From: Epiperipatus broadwayi
Lineage: Eukaryota; Onychophora; Udeonychophora; Euonychophora; Peripatidae
Assembly (NCBI GenBank): GCA_028023455.1
Contig: JAQFVV010012394.1
Coordinates: 29,407,010-29,471,009 of the forward strand
DNA: 64,000 nt
Reading direction: 5' to 3'
In this document: positions 24,343 through 40,300 of the stretch, in pieces
Numbering within the stretch: the stretch's first letter is position 1
Layout: each line of letters starts with the position of its first letter
Program-made: the position numbers and the translations under genes
The notes under the pieces: model-generated
The model's input: the letters and a program-made list of their open reading frames with translations, nothing else
The model's database searches: none
What the model was told of the DNA's origin: nothing

Positions 24343-25475
24343 ATATATATATGTTGTGCCATTACAATTTAGTCAGTAGCTAAATTTGTAGTAATGTGCA
24401 TAAAAGAAAATGTAAAACAAAAATCATCATCACATTTTTATATAAAAATGAAGTTAAAGGGCATCCAAGTTTAAACCCTACAAGATCAAGCTTTAAAATC
24501 TTAAGGCAGAAAGAGAGTGGGACAATAGTTATATTCTTTAATTGTTTGTGTGTTGGTAAAAAACTCAAAAGGAGTAGTACACACTGTTAATTATTCAGTA
24601 TTTAATTTTTTTTTTGTTAAAAAAAAAGTTATAACGCATATGTATAGGCAGTGTGTGTTATAAAAGCTATTTAGTTAGCCACTTTTAAATTACATATATT
24701 AACTTTCTTTAAAACTAACCTACATTTGCTAAATTGTAATATCTTACTCTATACTTCAATTTTTGCTTTTCTATAATTGTAATTTGGATTTAAAAGCTAA
24801 GGATTTAATTTTAAATATTAGGGCTATAATTACTAAGCTAGCAATTAGATTATTTTAATGTCCGTTTATAAATAATTTGAATGAGTGTGTGTGTACATTG
24901 CATACATAAACTATATTTTTATTTATTAAATATTGAAAGAAAAAGAAGAAAATCTGTTAAATTATTTTTTTTTTACTCAACAATTTTGTATTATAAGGGT
25001 TGTTTTTCTGTTAAAATTTTAGAGATGATGTGAGAAGTCTTAATTTTAAAAGTGTCTCATCCTAAGATCAAAAGAAAGAAGCTCAAATTTGAGATGTTAC
25101 ATAGGGATAAAAAAGGATTAAGACTATTTTGTCAAAACAAAAGTTTGTCTAAAAATCAGGATAGTGAGATTTTTAGTACTATCCAGCTAAAAAAACAATT
25201 TGGTTGAAATTAAGTTATAAATCTAATTAAAAGAGGTGGTCAAAAAAAAAATGGATATAAAAGCAGTCTGGAAAATCAGTTTATATTATGATGAGACTTT
25301 TAAAAATTAGTGAAACTAGAAAAGACAAGAATTTTTAGTTTGACCTGATATTCTTTTTTAAATTATTTTTTTTAATATAAAGTTTTTGAAGGTTAAAAAT
25401 ATAAGGATGTAGGGCTAGAAAAAAAAAATATATGTCTCATCTGGGGCTTTTTCCAGGCCACCTTGGAACCAGTAC

Positions 25476-25477
<2 letters not shown>
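24343..25477. other. AT-rich unassigned DNA
   Basis: Overlapping small frames on both strands at 24,380-24,590 are mutual shadows. No gene, tRNA-like box or terminal repeat recognised. Confidence 0.4.

Positions 25478-25535
<58 letters not shown>
25478..25535. repeat. (TA)n microsatellite
   Basis: About 29 perfect TA units. Confidence 0.97.
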
Positions 25536-28844
<3,309 letters not shown>

Positions 28845-29415
28845 ATAGGAGATTTGATCACAGACTTTCAAGCACCCTTCAGCTATCCACTCTATCTCAT
28901 ACAACTGATACACGTGATCATACATATGTGAAAAAGATAAATGATCTCCAATATATGTATTTCATGCTGAGCCATCACTAATCACCTGATCCAGATCATC
29001 ATCCCCCATACATAAATATAATCAGTACTTTGTCTATACTAAGATAGCAAATCTTTAAACTTTAATGGACAAGCTTCAATCTACTCCATCCTCCAACTCT
29101 TCAGTCTACCATATCATTGAAAATCTGAAGATGGAAAATTTAGATAGATGAAGAGTTGAAGGGTGGAGTAGATTGAAGGTTATACATTAAAGTTTGAAGA
29201 TTTGCTATATTAATATAGACGGAGCACTGATTATATATGTGTATAAGAAATAACAATCTGAACCAACTGACAAGTGCTGATTCAGCACAAAATCCATATA
29301 TTGGAGATCATTTATCTTTTTTTACACGTGTGTGGTCATGTCTATCAGTTTATGAGATAGAGTGGATAGCCGAAAAGAGTTTGGAAGTCTGTGTTCAAAT
29401 CCCCTATAATTACAT
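28845..29415. mobile_element. Foldback element, ~570-bp near-palindrome, family F1
   Basis: Left arm in order: ACTTTCAAGCACCCTTCAGC, ATCCACTCTATCTCATACAA, GATAAATGATCTCCAATATA, CATGCTGAGCCATCACTAAT, TAGCAAATCTTTAAACTTTA, CAATCTACTCCATCCTCCAA. The right arm is the inverse in the reverse order, from GGGTGGAGTAGATTGAAGG (about 29,160) to AGTTTGGAAGTCTGTGTTCAAATCC (about 29,378-29,402). The outer ends carry GTTCAAATCCCCTATAAT, a pol III B-box look-alike. No transposase is encoded. Half-copies lie elsewhere in the window, so this is a dispersed family. Confidence 0.8.
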
Positions 29416-29420
29416 CTAAA

Positions 29421-30671
29421 TTTGTATTCCTATATTATATTAATATTTCAATAATTCTAATTAAAAAGTCACTGATATTTTATGATAACACAGAATTTAA
29501 TGGTTTTATGTATAAATACATTTTTTATTTAAAAACAATAAATGTAAAGAATAATAGAATTAATAACTTCAAATAAAAACTCTAATAATAATGAATTTTT
29601 TTATAATAATAAATGTATAAAAAATTTACGACCTACATCTTAAATTCTATAGTTATGCCACTGCATTCAAAGATGTAATTTGTAGTTGAGATTGTGCACA
29701 TCTCTGCAGATCAGTAAATGAGCACAATCACGATGGGCTGTCCTGAATTTGTTGCTGAAGCCCCATTCACATCTAGGAAGAACAACTCTCGCCATTTTCT
29801 ATTGGATCTGGATAAAAAAATTTGTTTTCATTTTTAATGCCATAATATTTTGAGGCCGATTTTTTTGAATTGAACATCCGGATAGAGAATTTTAATGTAA
29901 AACAACTCAGATTGGGCAACTATATCTTGAGTTACTTACTGAGGAAAAAAGTTATTAGTACTAATAAAAACTATGTAGCTACATTTAAGGCCTGAAGAAT
30001 ATTAAAAAAAAAAAATAGGATGATCCAAAATGAGTAAAGTAAGATTCATAAAATGAATGAAAAATACAACTGTGTATAGTATAATTATTTGTAATTATAA
30101 AGTGCACAGAAATGAATGAAGTAATAATAAAAAAAAAACTAAGATAAATACATCTTTGAAACATGTGTCGACAAACTTTTTCCTAGAAGGCTGGATAAAT
30201 TATAAATCTTCACAGGCCAATTTAATCAATAGAAGTGCTATAATCAAATTAATTCCATTGCTATAACGATTATAAAATTATATGAAATTACAAGATAAGA
30301 TCTTTATGCTTAGTTTTGATATTTTCTGCTGTTTGTACATGCAATTTTTAAAATTTTTGCAAAAAATAATTTTCTTTCCATTATATATTTTATAAAATAT
30401 TTTATTTATTCAACTTTAATCTATTTTTTTATTAAAAAATACAAGTTATTCATCTTTCAAAAAAAGTAAGATGATTTTTATGTTTTTCTATACCAAAATG
30501 ACAAGTTTATTCCCTTTGTGTTCAGAGTTTTTTAAGTTTCACTTTCTGGTAGCAATATTACATAATCGAAAAACAACTTTTTGTTTCATTTGTTAATTAT
30601 AACAAGATTGAAAAAGGAATGGTTTACTTTATTTAATGTTTAAAATGTTTTCATTCTAAGTGGCTGAAGTT
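29421..30671. other. AT-rich unassigned DNA with one unclassified patch
   Basis: At 29,630-29,810 a higher-complexity patch (GAGCACAATCACGATGGG, TGTCCTGAATTTGTTGCTGA) weakly resembles 54,400-54,475 (TTGTCCTGAATCTGTTGATGA), so it may be an old dispersed repeat. The rest is featureless. Confidence 0.35.
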
Positions 30672-30880
30672 TAAAATGGTAGCAAACTCTCCATACAGTA
30701 GTGCTACCTAGTGCAAATCTTAGTAATCACTGGATGCAAAAAGGTTTGTGCATAAACTCTTTATTTAGTGCTACTCGTACAATATTTCTAGAATAGTTTC
30801 TAGCTTGTGACTTTCATCAGTGAGGAGCCTTGGTTCTGAGAGCACTGTACCTAGATCTTAGGATCAAATGCAACGCTCCA
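30672..30880. mobile_element. MITE M1 remnant
   Basis: AAACTCTCCATACAGTAGTG, CTACCTAGTGCAAATC, TCACTGGATGCAAAAAGG, ATTTCTAGAATAGTTTCTAG and GACTTTCATCAGTGAGGAGC follow the order in the 41,838 copy. The right terminal repeat is absent. Confidence 0.65.
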
Positions 30881-31119
30881 GCAACAACCTTTTTAGTTAA
30901 TTATAAAGCTATAATTCCAAAATGAAAACACCATAATGTCTGCAATCCAACCTCATTTGCTTGATTGTCTCATATTTATCAATTGAAGTTTATCCTGAGG
31001 CAAATAAAATCATCTTGTGGACTAGATGTGGCCATGGGTCATAACTCATCAACCCCTGCTAAAAAAGAATGCTAAGAGCATAAAAATCAATACTAAAAAC
31101 ATAGTTAAAAAAAAGAAAA

Positions 31120-31275
31120 GATAAAAAATAGATTAAATAAGTAAACAAATGGTCTTATTGGTCTGAAGTTCATAAAAAGTTCGAATAATCGAAATGCCAA
31201 AACTGGAATTCATCTGAGGACTTTACACTCCAAGGTCTGACATACTAGCACTACATTTAACCATGTAAGATTAAG
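31120..31275 (-). mobile_element. tRNA-derived SINE, family S2, fairly complete
   Basis: On the minus strand: ACATGGTTAAATGTAGTGCT (A-box region), GTATGTCAGACCTTGGAGTG, a B-box-like AGATGAATTCCAG, then ATTCGAACTTTTTATGAACT, TCAGACCAATAAGACCATTT and TTACTTATTTAATC. The tail matches the ones at 8,930, 35,400 and the 52-53 kb array. The head carries tRNA-like spacing and sits in the standard SINE order, head then tail. Confidence 0.7.
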
Positions 31276-32300
31276 CACAGATTGAAGATATAAATAAATA
31301 ATGATATAATTTTTTGAAAGCTTATTAGAATTTAAAAATTTGTAATCTTTACTAATAATAGTGTAATAATAATAAAATTAAAAGTCAAAATTGTTTTTTA
31401 ACTCTCATAGTTTAAAAAGAATAGAATTAATTTGATCTGGGAGTCAACTTTTCAAATGTCTTTATTCATGTTTCAAGACTGTTTGGTGGAATTAAGACTT
31501 GAAACATATCTTAAACGATATTACCCACAAAAAATAAGGGAAAAAGATGACTTACTTTATATGCTTATCTATAATTTTAAAATAGATATATTAATATTAA
31601 TCTTTAACCAAGGTTTAAAATTATATCAGGAGTAGAGATAATCTCTAATTTAATAAATGATTAGTAATAATCATTAATGCACTTATCTGAAATGGTTGGT
31701 ATCAAAATTGTAGATGCAGAAAACTTGATATTTGTAAATTAAATTGTAATAATTTTATATTAATAAATAACAAAAGTTGATGACATATGTAAGAGATAAA
31801 TTATATTCTGTTGTTACTTTTTAATTGATATGAGTTTTATCTAAAATTTGACCATGTGTGCAAGCACAGATAATTATTCTTATAAACCATATAGATATAT
31901 GCCATATGATGTAATAGTGGTGAATCCACTAGTTATGAGCTAGAACCTGAGTTGGAATCCACTTGTAAATGTTGTAAAAATTTCTAAATTCAAATCAGAC
32001 TTGGATTTGTGTTTTTTTAAATAGCTAGTTCATTGCTAGTTTAACAAACTATCCATTATTAAGCAGTAAATCAATATATAACTATTCTTAACTAAAAGTA
32101 ACCCTCTGGAAATTGGCAAACTTTATTATTTCTCTAGGAGTGATTATTAGAAAGAATTTAGTCATGCAATAAGATAGTTGTACACACACATAACACACAC
32201 ACACATATATATATATATTATACTTTGTTATCCTTTCGCTATTGTAATTGCATTATCTATCATATATCATTGAAAAAACAAATACTGCAATTTTGGGTTG
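31276..32300. other. AT-rich unassigned DNA
   Basis: A frame at 31,432-31,635 has no recognisable domain. Short CA and TA tracts occur at about 32,182-32,218. Confidence 0.4.
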
Positions 32301-32303
32301 TTG

Positions 32304-32440
32304 TTTTTTTTTTTTAATAAAATTTAGAAATAATTTGCAATTTAAATTGGTACTATCGAATATTATTTCGTTTTTTTTTTTTTTATAAAATTAGAAATAA
32401 TAATTTGCAATTTAAATTAGTACTATCGAATATTATTTGT
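32304..32440. repeat. Two direct tandem copies of a ~68-bp unit
   Basis: Each unit is a T run, then ATAAAATT(T)AGAAATAA, TTTGCAATTTAAATTGGTAC (second copy TTAGTAC) and TATCGAATATTATTT. The units sit back to back with only a few differences. Confidence 0.85.
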
Positions 32441-32459
32441 TAAATCAACATCTATTTTT

Positions 32460-33316
<857 letters not shown>

Positions 33317-33354
33317 TTTGTATATTTGTTTATAATCTAAATATTTATTTTTAG

Positions 33355-34820
33355 GGGCTTTAAAAGAAATGGAATCTGTCAAAAGCTGGTTGTCTTCAAA
33401 AAGTGGATCTGTTGGAGCCTCAATTAGATCTCGAAGTTTTAGGGAATCAACATCAAAGTTTCCTACTGTAGTAACACCAGATAATATTCCAACATTTGTG
33501 ATTCCTAGAACTGTTGAGTCTCATTCACGTGAACAAGATGAGATTCATTTTGAAGGCAATCTAAGTGATCATTCTAGTGACGGGAGGAACAGTTCCACCT
33601 CTCCAAGTCCTGCTCCAGCCCGTCGACATCCTCCTTCAGCTTTACGGCTTGGTCCACCTTCTCCAAGTCATTGTAATTCAGCTCCTGTTAGTCCAAATCG
33701 TACTCGACAGAAACGTTTCTCAACAATAAAAGAAGCAGTTACTTTTTCAAGTTTGGAAAATGTACATGAAATTAATACCAACTGGGATCCACAAAGTTTT
33801 ATTGCTATGAGTTTGGAGCATTTTAAAATAACTACACCTTTTGGTTTTACGACACTAAAAGAAAGCCCACATGTCAGGAGAAAAGAATCACTATTTCATG
33901 ATTCTGATGCTCCTACAGTTCCCCCACCCCGTTCACCACTTTTAAATCTGAAAAAGCGTTTATACAACTCTTCAGAATCTCTTTCCAAATTATTATCAAC
34001 AACTGAAGGACCACATGAAAGAACCAGAAGTTTTGATAATACAGCTACAAAAGATTCTTCCGACATGTACCATGGTGCAACAGGAGGTGCAGATGGTGGA
34101 AGACAATCTCCAAATTCCTATAGCATTGGTAAATTTGCATTAAGTCCCAGTGCAGATGGAAATCTTTGGAAACGCTCTCCTAGAAGGAGTCGCTTATATT
34201 CAAGGAGACGATCTTCTTTAGCTAATGCACTTGATGATGGTAATGATAGTTCATCGGAATCTGATGGAAGTTCAAGTGAGATTAGTCCTAAAATGTGTCG
34301 CAAAGTCAAACAGGATAATCTAACAGTAGAAAGAGGAATTACTCCTAGTCCTTCTCAAAGTTCAGACATTTCATCATCCTGCTCATGCACAAGCCTAAAT
34401 AAACTGGAGTCCCAGTTACTTGCAGAATTAGGTGAAATTAAGATTTCTATACAATATTTTCTTGAAACAAAATCATTAAAAGTTATTCTTATTAAAGCTG
34501 AAAATCTTGGAGGGCCAAGCAAGGTTGAACAGATTACCTCAGCCTTTGCTAAAATTTACCTCCTTCCAGATAAGGATAAAAAACAAACATCACAGGTTAT
34601 AAAAAATAGCAGACACCCAATTTTTAATGAGGAGTTTTACTTTCAGGAATTAAACTGGGAAGAATTACAAGAAAAAACAATAAGGATAAAAGTTATTAAC
34701 AAAGGAAGTAAATTTACTCGGCAGGAATTTATAGGAGAGATTCAAATTCCCTTAGCTTCTATAAATGTAATGAATGAATGCAGAATGTGGAAGAATCTCG
34801 AACCTAAACTTGATATAGAG
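33355..34820 (+). CDS. C2CD4-family protein (C2 domain, NLF-type), N-terminal to C2-domain exon
   Basis: An exon encoding 484 residues from ATG 33,369, in a good context (GAAATGG). It is preceded by TTATTTTTAG (acceptor, 33,353-33,354) and ends at GAG|GTAAGA (donor, 34,821) on a codon boundary, so at least one further exon exists. Reading past the donor adds 20 intron-like residues and a stop. Three C2CD4 hallmarks are visible: TVVTPDNIPTFVIP (33-46), matching the family's 'VLTPDxIPxFxIP'; FGFTTLKESPHVRRKESLFH (158-177), matching 'YGFxxLxESPHTRRKESLFH'; and a C-terminal C2 domain (about 354-480) with NSRHPIFNEEFYF and IRIKVINKGSKF. The middle is low-complexity Ser/Pro-rich, with a basic patch, KRSPRRSRLYSRRR (268-281), a possible nuclear signal. 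The vertebrate relatives C2CD4A/B (NLF1/2) are reported as nuclear, inflammation-responsive factors. The C2 loops lack the usual Asp clusters, so calcium binding is doubtful. The paralogue (A-D) cannot be assigned, and the biochemical role is unknown. Confidence 0.88.
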
Positions 34821-35119
34821 GTAAGAAACGTTTTGTTCCTTATTTCACTTTATTACATATTATATGTAACAGTTTGTTTTTAAATGTAAGCCTATTGACA
34901 TCTATTATTTTTTTAATTATCCTGTAATTTTAAAGCTAATTAATGCTATTTGCTATAATTTAATATTTTCATTGATTTCTAATAAATATTATTTTGCTCT
35001 TTTAAAATGTTGCTGGCTAATGAGTAACAGTACCAGGATGGGAATTGATTGGAACTTTTAGATTCATGAATATTGAGTTAAGATGATTCTATAACTTATT
35101 AGGCTGTTCTATTGGAATA
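34821..35119 (+). other. Start of the downstream intron
   Basis: Opens with GTAAGA. Its 3' end was not located: no plausible continuation of the C2 domain was recognised in the plus-strand frames to the right, so the next exon may be tiny or outside the window. Confidence 0.6.
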
Positions 35120-35230
35120 GTTTTATTGGTTAATCCTTAGTTAGTTAGAGCATCACCTTAACTTCAGCAGTTGTGAATACAAAGGTCACAGGTTCAATTT
35201 CCATGATAGTTCTGTTAATGATCAAACCAA
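35120..35230 (+). mobile_element. tRNA-derived SINE remnant
   Basis: TTAGTTAGTTAGAGCATCAC is an A-box/D-arm match, followed by an anticodon-arm-like stretch and a B-box-like AGGTTCAATTTCC (about 35,191-35,203). Spacing is close to a tRNA. Another SINE tail follows about 100 bp later, so this and the next feature may be two members of one insertion cluster. Confidence 0.6.
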
Positions 35231-35309
35231 TAGCACTTAAAAAAAGTAAATACAAGTCAAAATGCTATTTTATATACTAAATCATGTGTTATTATTAGCA
35301 GTTGAATGC

Positions 35310-35445
35310 CCATCATAATTTAATTCATCTAGAGTGGAAGGTTGTCAGTTCAATTACATCATTGGCATTTTTTGTTGTTTGAACTTGTTATGAATTCTCT
35401 AGCAATAAAGTCATCCAATTATTTGTAACAATTGAATGTATTTGA
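35310..35445 (+). mobile_element. SINE S2 remnant
   Basis: A B-box-like GTTGTCAGTTCAATTACAT is followed by GTTTGAACTTGTTATGAATT, CTAGCAATAAAGTCATCCAA and TTATTTGT, the family S2 tail with a few changes. Confidence 0.6.
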
Positions 35446-35694
35446 AAAGTTTAAATAAAGTTTATATTTTTCAAAAATATTTGAACAGTTTAAACCCAGA
35501 TGGTGAAAAAACATGTAATTACAAATAAAGTGCCATTATTAGAACTTTCAGATAAACATTGCCAGTTTTTATACTTCGTAATATTTATAATGTATTGATA
35601 AACTTATACTTAATTATAATCCCAAATTTTAATTATACAATAAAACTTTTATATATCTTTTACACATAATCTCTATTGCATGGATTTCCTATCT

Positions 35695-35985
35695 TTTTGG
35701 TCCTTATATCCCCTTGACCTTTAGTAAATTATCCAGTACCCCTAGTCATTAAAATAAAAAAATAAACATTAATTAATTTTTTGTAAAAGATTTATTCAGC
35801 TTATTTTATCCCTGAACCCCTTGGCTTTTAGTATATTATTTAGTACTCCCTATTCATTATAATAAGAAAAAAAAACATTACTTAAATTTTTATAAAAGTT
35901 TTATTTGGCCTTTTTGGTTTCTGTATCTTTTTGGCAACAATAATTAAAGTTTTTATAAAAGCTTTATTCAGTAAATAAATCTTAA
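35695..35985. repeat. Short tandem array, ~105-bp unit, two copies plus a partial
   Basis: Unit: TATCCCCTTGACCTTTAGTA, AATTATCCAGTACCCCTAG, ATTAAAATAAAAAAATAAAC, TTTTTGTAAAAGATTTATTC, GCTTATTTTATCCCTGAACC. The second unit (from about 35,803) repeats every block with 10-20% differences. A third, shortened unit (about 35,905-35,975) keeps TTTATAAAAGCTTTATTCAG. Confidence 0.75.
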
Positions 35986-38900
35986 CTAAGCAGTTTGAAT
36001 TATGGATCCTGCAGTGAGAAAAAAGTCTATGTAACCTCACTAAGTCCATGTCCAAAAAGAGATCTAAATGTTGTTGGTGCATCTGACAGATAGGGTCAAC
36101 ATGGAATAGCCTTGAAATGTTTATAACATAACTCTCTTTGGATATTAAAAGCATAGTATATTTCCTGGGGATATTGATAATAGAGGTTAAAAACTCTATG
36201 CTCTTTTGTATACAAAATAAGACTATATTAACAGCAAAATATTAACGAGTACAATTTTGTTCACCATAGCAGGACAGCCAGCACATTCACCTACCATACA
36301 TAAGATCTAGGGATTGAATCTGAACTGGATACAAATTGGAATTTTTCTGATCATGAGATTATTTAAGATTTGTTTTTTAAATAAGGCCCATTGTTAGTCT
36401 ATCTGAATATTGGTTATAAAATAGGTGTTATTAACATGCAGACAATAATCCTAGATTAAGTTGAGTTACAAGGGTCCATGCACTGTGTGTAAGAATAAAT
36501 AATATAATTGTAATATGATATAATTATTGCCACAGATAGGGAAGGAGTCACTCTTCTAGAGGCAATTACTCCATGTTTTAACATCATATTTACTACTGAA
36601 TAATCATATTATTTAATATGTTGTTTAAAAATATCAGCAACTACCTAACACTGATTTTCTTGTATGGTTATCATTTTACTCCTAGTGATATCTATTACAA
36701 ATGTGAATTATTAATGGCCACTACATAGCATAATACTACAATTTTGACATCAAATGGAAATTGCTTTTTATCTTTGTCCATTAAAAATTAGGATTCAAAC
36801 CTGGATTAATGCACATGTGCATATACCAACTATATTTTATTCATTACACTATTCAAATTAAGGAATCTGATATTAAAGAAGTTTCCAAAATTTTAGCCAA
36901 TCAGAGCCTTTGTTTATTCTTTGGCTAGCAAAGTTAATACCAAATAATAGTATCTGATGACTTTCATATATGCTTTCAAAAATAAATCTTTCTATCCTAT
37001 TGTGGAGCCATTTACTGTTGTTTACAAAATGTAATTTGATATAGCCTACCATCCAATCAGATATAATTTTATAAAATATCTGTTTCACTAAATTTGTTTA
37101 TTTCTTTATAAAGCTTTGGATCATTGGCATCATCAATTTTAATCATTATTAATTTATTGAAGGATGGTTTCTCCACATTCAAGCCATCTTCTCTGTTCTT
37201 TAGTGTCTCTTTTCCGCATTACTGCAGCATATTTTCTTGGTAGTTTTCAGTTTTGCATACTGTGGTCACTAGGAGATGCTACAGCACCACCAAGAAGCCT
37301 GAAGGTGATAAATTTCTATCCAAAAATGGCTAAAATTGATGGAAAAATTAAAACGCCTAAGGCAAAATCTGTAACCAAAAACTACCCAAAATAGTTAACC
37401 AGTTTTTATGCTGCAGAAAACTTAATTGAGCACACAATAGGAAATGATGTATTTGAATCAATTACAATAGGACATGATACATTTTAATAAATTATGTCAT
37501 ATTTAATAAATTTAAAAATATTTTGGGAAATTTGCATGGATGGTGTTCCATCAGTGATAGGTGTTATTGAAGAATTTTCTACTTTAGCAAAGAACAGAAA
37601 CCCAAACATTATATTTGCACATTGTTTTCTCTATTGGAAAACTTTAGTTTCTAAAAGACTGCCAGAAACCTTAGTACATATTCAGATATGTTAATCTGTA
37701 TTAAGCCCTGATCTTTAAAAGTCATCATATAAACATTTTTTGCTTACCTATGACAGCTGAACACTAGTCTTTACCTTTACACACTGATATAAGATGGTTA
37801 TCCAGTAACAAAATACTTCTCTGCATTTTCGAATTTTACAATGAATTATTGGATTTTTTTCCAAAATGAAAAAAGTACTCCATAAAATACCTTATTAATG
37901 ATATTTAGTGTTCAATATAGCTTATTTGGCTTATATTTTTATTGTTTTGAATTATGTTAATATTAGTATTCAACGCATAAATCAACATATAAATTTGCAG
38001 TACTTCAAAATAAAATATGCCTTTGGAAAAATCACATGTCAGGAAACAATGTAGGAGAAATGTTTCCATCATTCCAGAATAAATATGTTATCGAATATAT
38101 TTCTTTTATAAAGGAATATTTATCGTTATTGGAGGATAAGATTATCTAATACTTTTCAAATGAAATATTGAACTTTATGACAGGATAGAAAATCCATTTT
38201 ATACTAATAATATAAGCAAATTTTTTTTTTTTTTTAAAAAAACTTGAATCTAAAAGAATTTTGACTCAGAAAGACTTTGGATCTTTCTTAAAAAGCTCTT
38301 AAAATTTTGTTTCAGTTTTAAACATCATATTTATGTGAATTCAGTTTCTTGAAAATGATTAATATAAAAACCAAACAAAGGGAAAAATTATAAATTTAGA
38401 AAAGAAAATCACAATAACCTTGTCTTATATTAGACCTCATATTGATTATATCTGTTCAAAATTTCAAAAACAAATTTCTCATTTTATTTTATTTTAAAAA
38501 ATAGTATTTTAGAATCAAATGTTTTTTTTTTTTTTTTTTGCATAATTACTATATATTGCAACGGTATGAAAAGTAGAGCTGTTTTAACATAACCTAGAGA
38601 TGCAGATAGAGGGAGTTCAAACCTCACCTACTCCTTCAGATTGCCACTAGGCAACTTACTCCCCAAACCTCACTAGAATTTATTCTTAATGTATGCCCAG
38701 TGGTCAGGTAGATGTGAGACCACAAAAAGGAATTTTTAAAATATATAATGATCAGGTTTACATACATATATCACAAAAGAAAAAACAATGCTACATGGTT
38801 TTAATTATAGTGAATGAAAGACAAAAGAAACTTTTATTATTTACATTAGCAGAACTACACAAAACTTTATTAATGGTATTGCAGACTATTTTCCCTGCAA

Positions 38901-39230
38901 CCATATACATATATGTAGGAAAATCACCTTTCTGTCATGAGAAGAAAAAAAAGACAAATTTATATTATAATTTTGGAAATATTTCTAGCCAATGGTCAGG
39001 TTGCACAATTTAAAGAGAGATACATAATTTCTGTTGGCTCTATGGTGAGAGCACAAGGTAAGAAATAAATGGTTAAACTAACTAAAATACATTTTGGATG
39101 CATTTGAAGTACAACCTTCTTCTAAAAATTAAGTTGTGACCCCAACGGATATTTTCAGTTTTGTTAGAAACATTTCAACAATATTTTAAAGCTTTTTAAA
39201 ATAAATATAAAATATAAAATATTATGTCCT
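35986..39230. other. AT-rich unassigned DNA, probably intron or intergenic, ~3.2 kb
   Basis: No exon recognised. The minus-strand frame 36,873-37,088 ends INKGSDWLKFWKLL and has a LINE-like flavour, but I cannot support it. A B-box-like GAGTTCAAACCTCACC lies near 38,613. Small plus frames at 37,164-37,394 and 38,693-39,013 have no motifs. Confidence 0.35.
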
Positions 39231-39400
39231 AAGGCGATCGAATATTGTGAGCTAGGATGGGTGGGTCCCAAGACATGATGGCAGATATTCACTGATACAT
39301 GGCAGGCATTAGTCGTTAATACAGGGCATTTTAGTTTTCTGGCTGGCTCACATGGTTACGACTCCGGTCTAAGGAACGGACGGGAGAACGAAGGCAAAAA
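39231..39400. other. GC-richer patch, unclassified
   Basis: CTAGGATGGGTGGGTCCC, CTGGCTGGCTCACATGGTTA and CGACTCCGGTCTAAGGAACG stand out from the surrounding AT-rich DNA. The end resembles a SINE or LTR fragment, but no paired copy exists here. Confidence 0.3.
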
Positions 39401-39579
39401 GATTACTCATTCATTTTCGCAGAGCAACACATTATTGGATTCATATATATATATATGCTGAACAAACAAGTACAGCAAGCAAGATTTTCCAATGTTATCA
39501 AATTTTTCAGCAAACTTCTTCCAGCAAAAATTCTTAATATAAAACCTTCAGCAAAGGCTACAGCAAGCATAAGACACCC

Positions 39580-39591
39580 CCCCCCCCCCGA
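39580..39591. repeat. Poly-C run
   Basis: About a dozen C residues in a row, rare in this AT-rich context and a likely slippage site. Confidence 0.8.
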
Positions 39592-39964
39592 ACAAAAGAA
39601 AAGTTCTTTATTTATACCTTTTTTCCAATTATATGTTAATCTACTCATTAGTAGGAAATAATTTCCATTGTTTGAAAATTTCCCTGCTATCTATTATTTT
39701 ATCTAATGAAAAAAAAAATGTTTTATAAATTAAATTTCTTTTCTTAATGGATTTTATTTAATTAAGAAATTTACCTTTTTACCATATTTTAAATAGTTAC
39801 AAATAAAAATTTTAAATTTCGTATATTTTATTTCATTAACCTTTTTTCTTTAAACAATTTCCTTCTTTAACTTCTGTAACTATTTGTTCAGGTCATTATT
39901 TATTTAAAAAAAAAGAACATACATTCACTGTGGTTGGACATGCACAGCTTCAATATATTAATAT

Positions 39965-40107
39965 ATATAGAAGGAATTTAAACTCAGACTTTATGCTTCC
40001 TATAGCTATGCACTCCATCTTACTGATACACATGGCCACATATAAATAATCCTCAATATACATATTTAATGCTGAACCATCACTCATCTGTTGATCCAGA
40101 TCATCAT

Positions 40108-40159
<52 letters not shown>

Positions 40160-40300
40160 CACAATCAGTGCTCAGCTTATACTACTAAGATAGTAAATCT
40201 TCAAACTTTAAAGACAATCTTCAATCTTCTCCACCCTCCAACTCTTCATCCATCCATATCATTAAAAATCTGATGATGAAATGCTCAAAGCCAGACATAC
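39965..40300 (-). mobile_element. Foldback F1 half-copy with CA/TA microsatellite
   Basis: AATTTAAACTCAGACTTTAT, CACTCCATCTTACTGATACA, ATGCTGAACCATCACTCATC and, after (CA)n(TA)n at about 40,107-40,160, AGTAAATCTTCAAACTTTAA and CTTCTCCACCCTCCAACTCT follow the left arm of 28,845-29,415. The microsatellite sits at the arm position where the other copies have only ATATAT. Confidence 0.7.

Noticed and set aside
34118-34309. Minus-strand frame inside the C2CD4 exon
   Set aside because: Antisense shadow of a Ser-rich coding stretch.
36873-37088. LINE ORF2 fragment on the minus strand
   Set aside because: Only a faint resemblance (INKGSDWLKFWKLL); no catalytic or knuckle motif to support a call.
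37164-37394. Next exon of the C2CD4 gene
   Set aside because: The frame has no resemblance to the end of a C2 domain, and no good acceptor in the right phase (0) precedes it.
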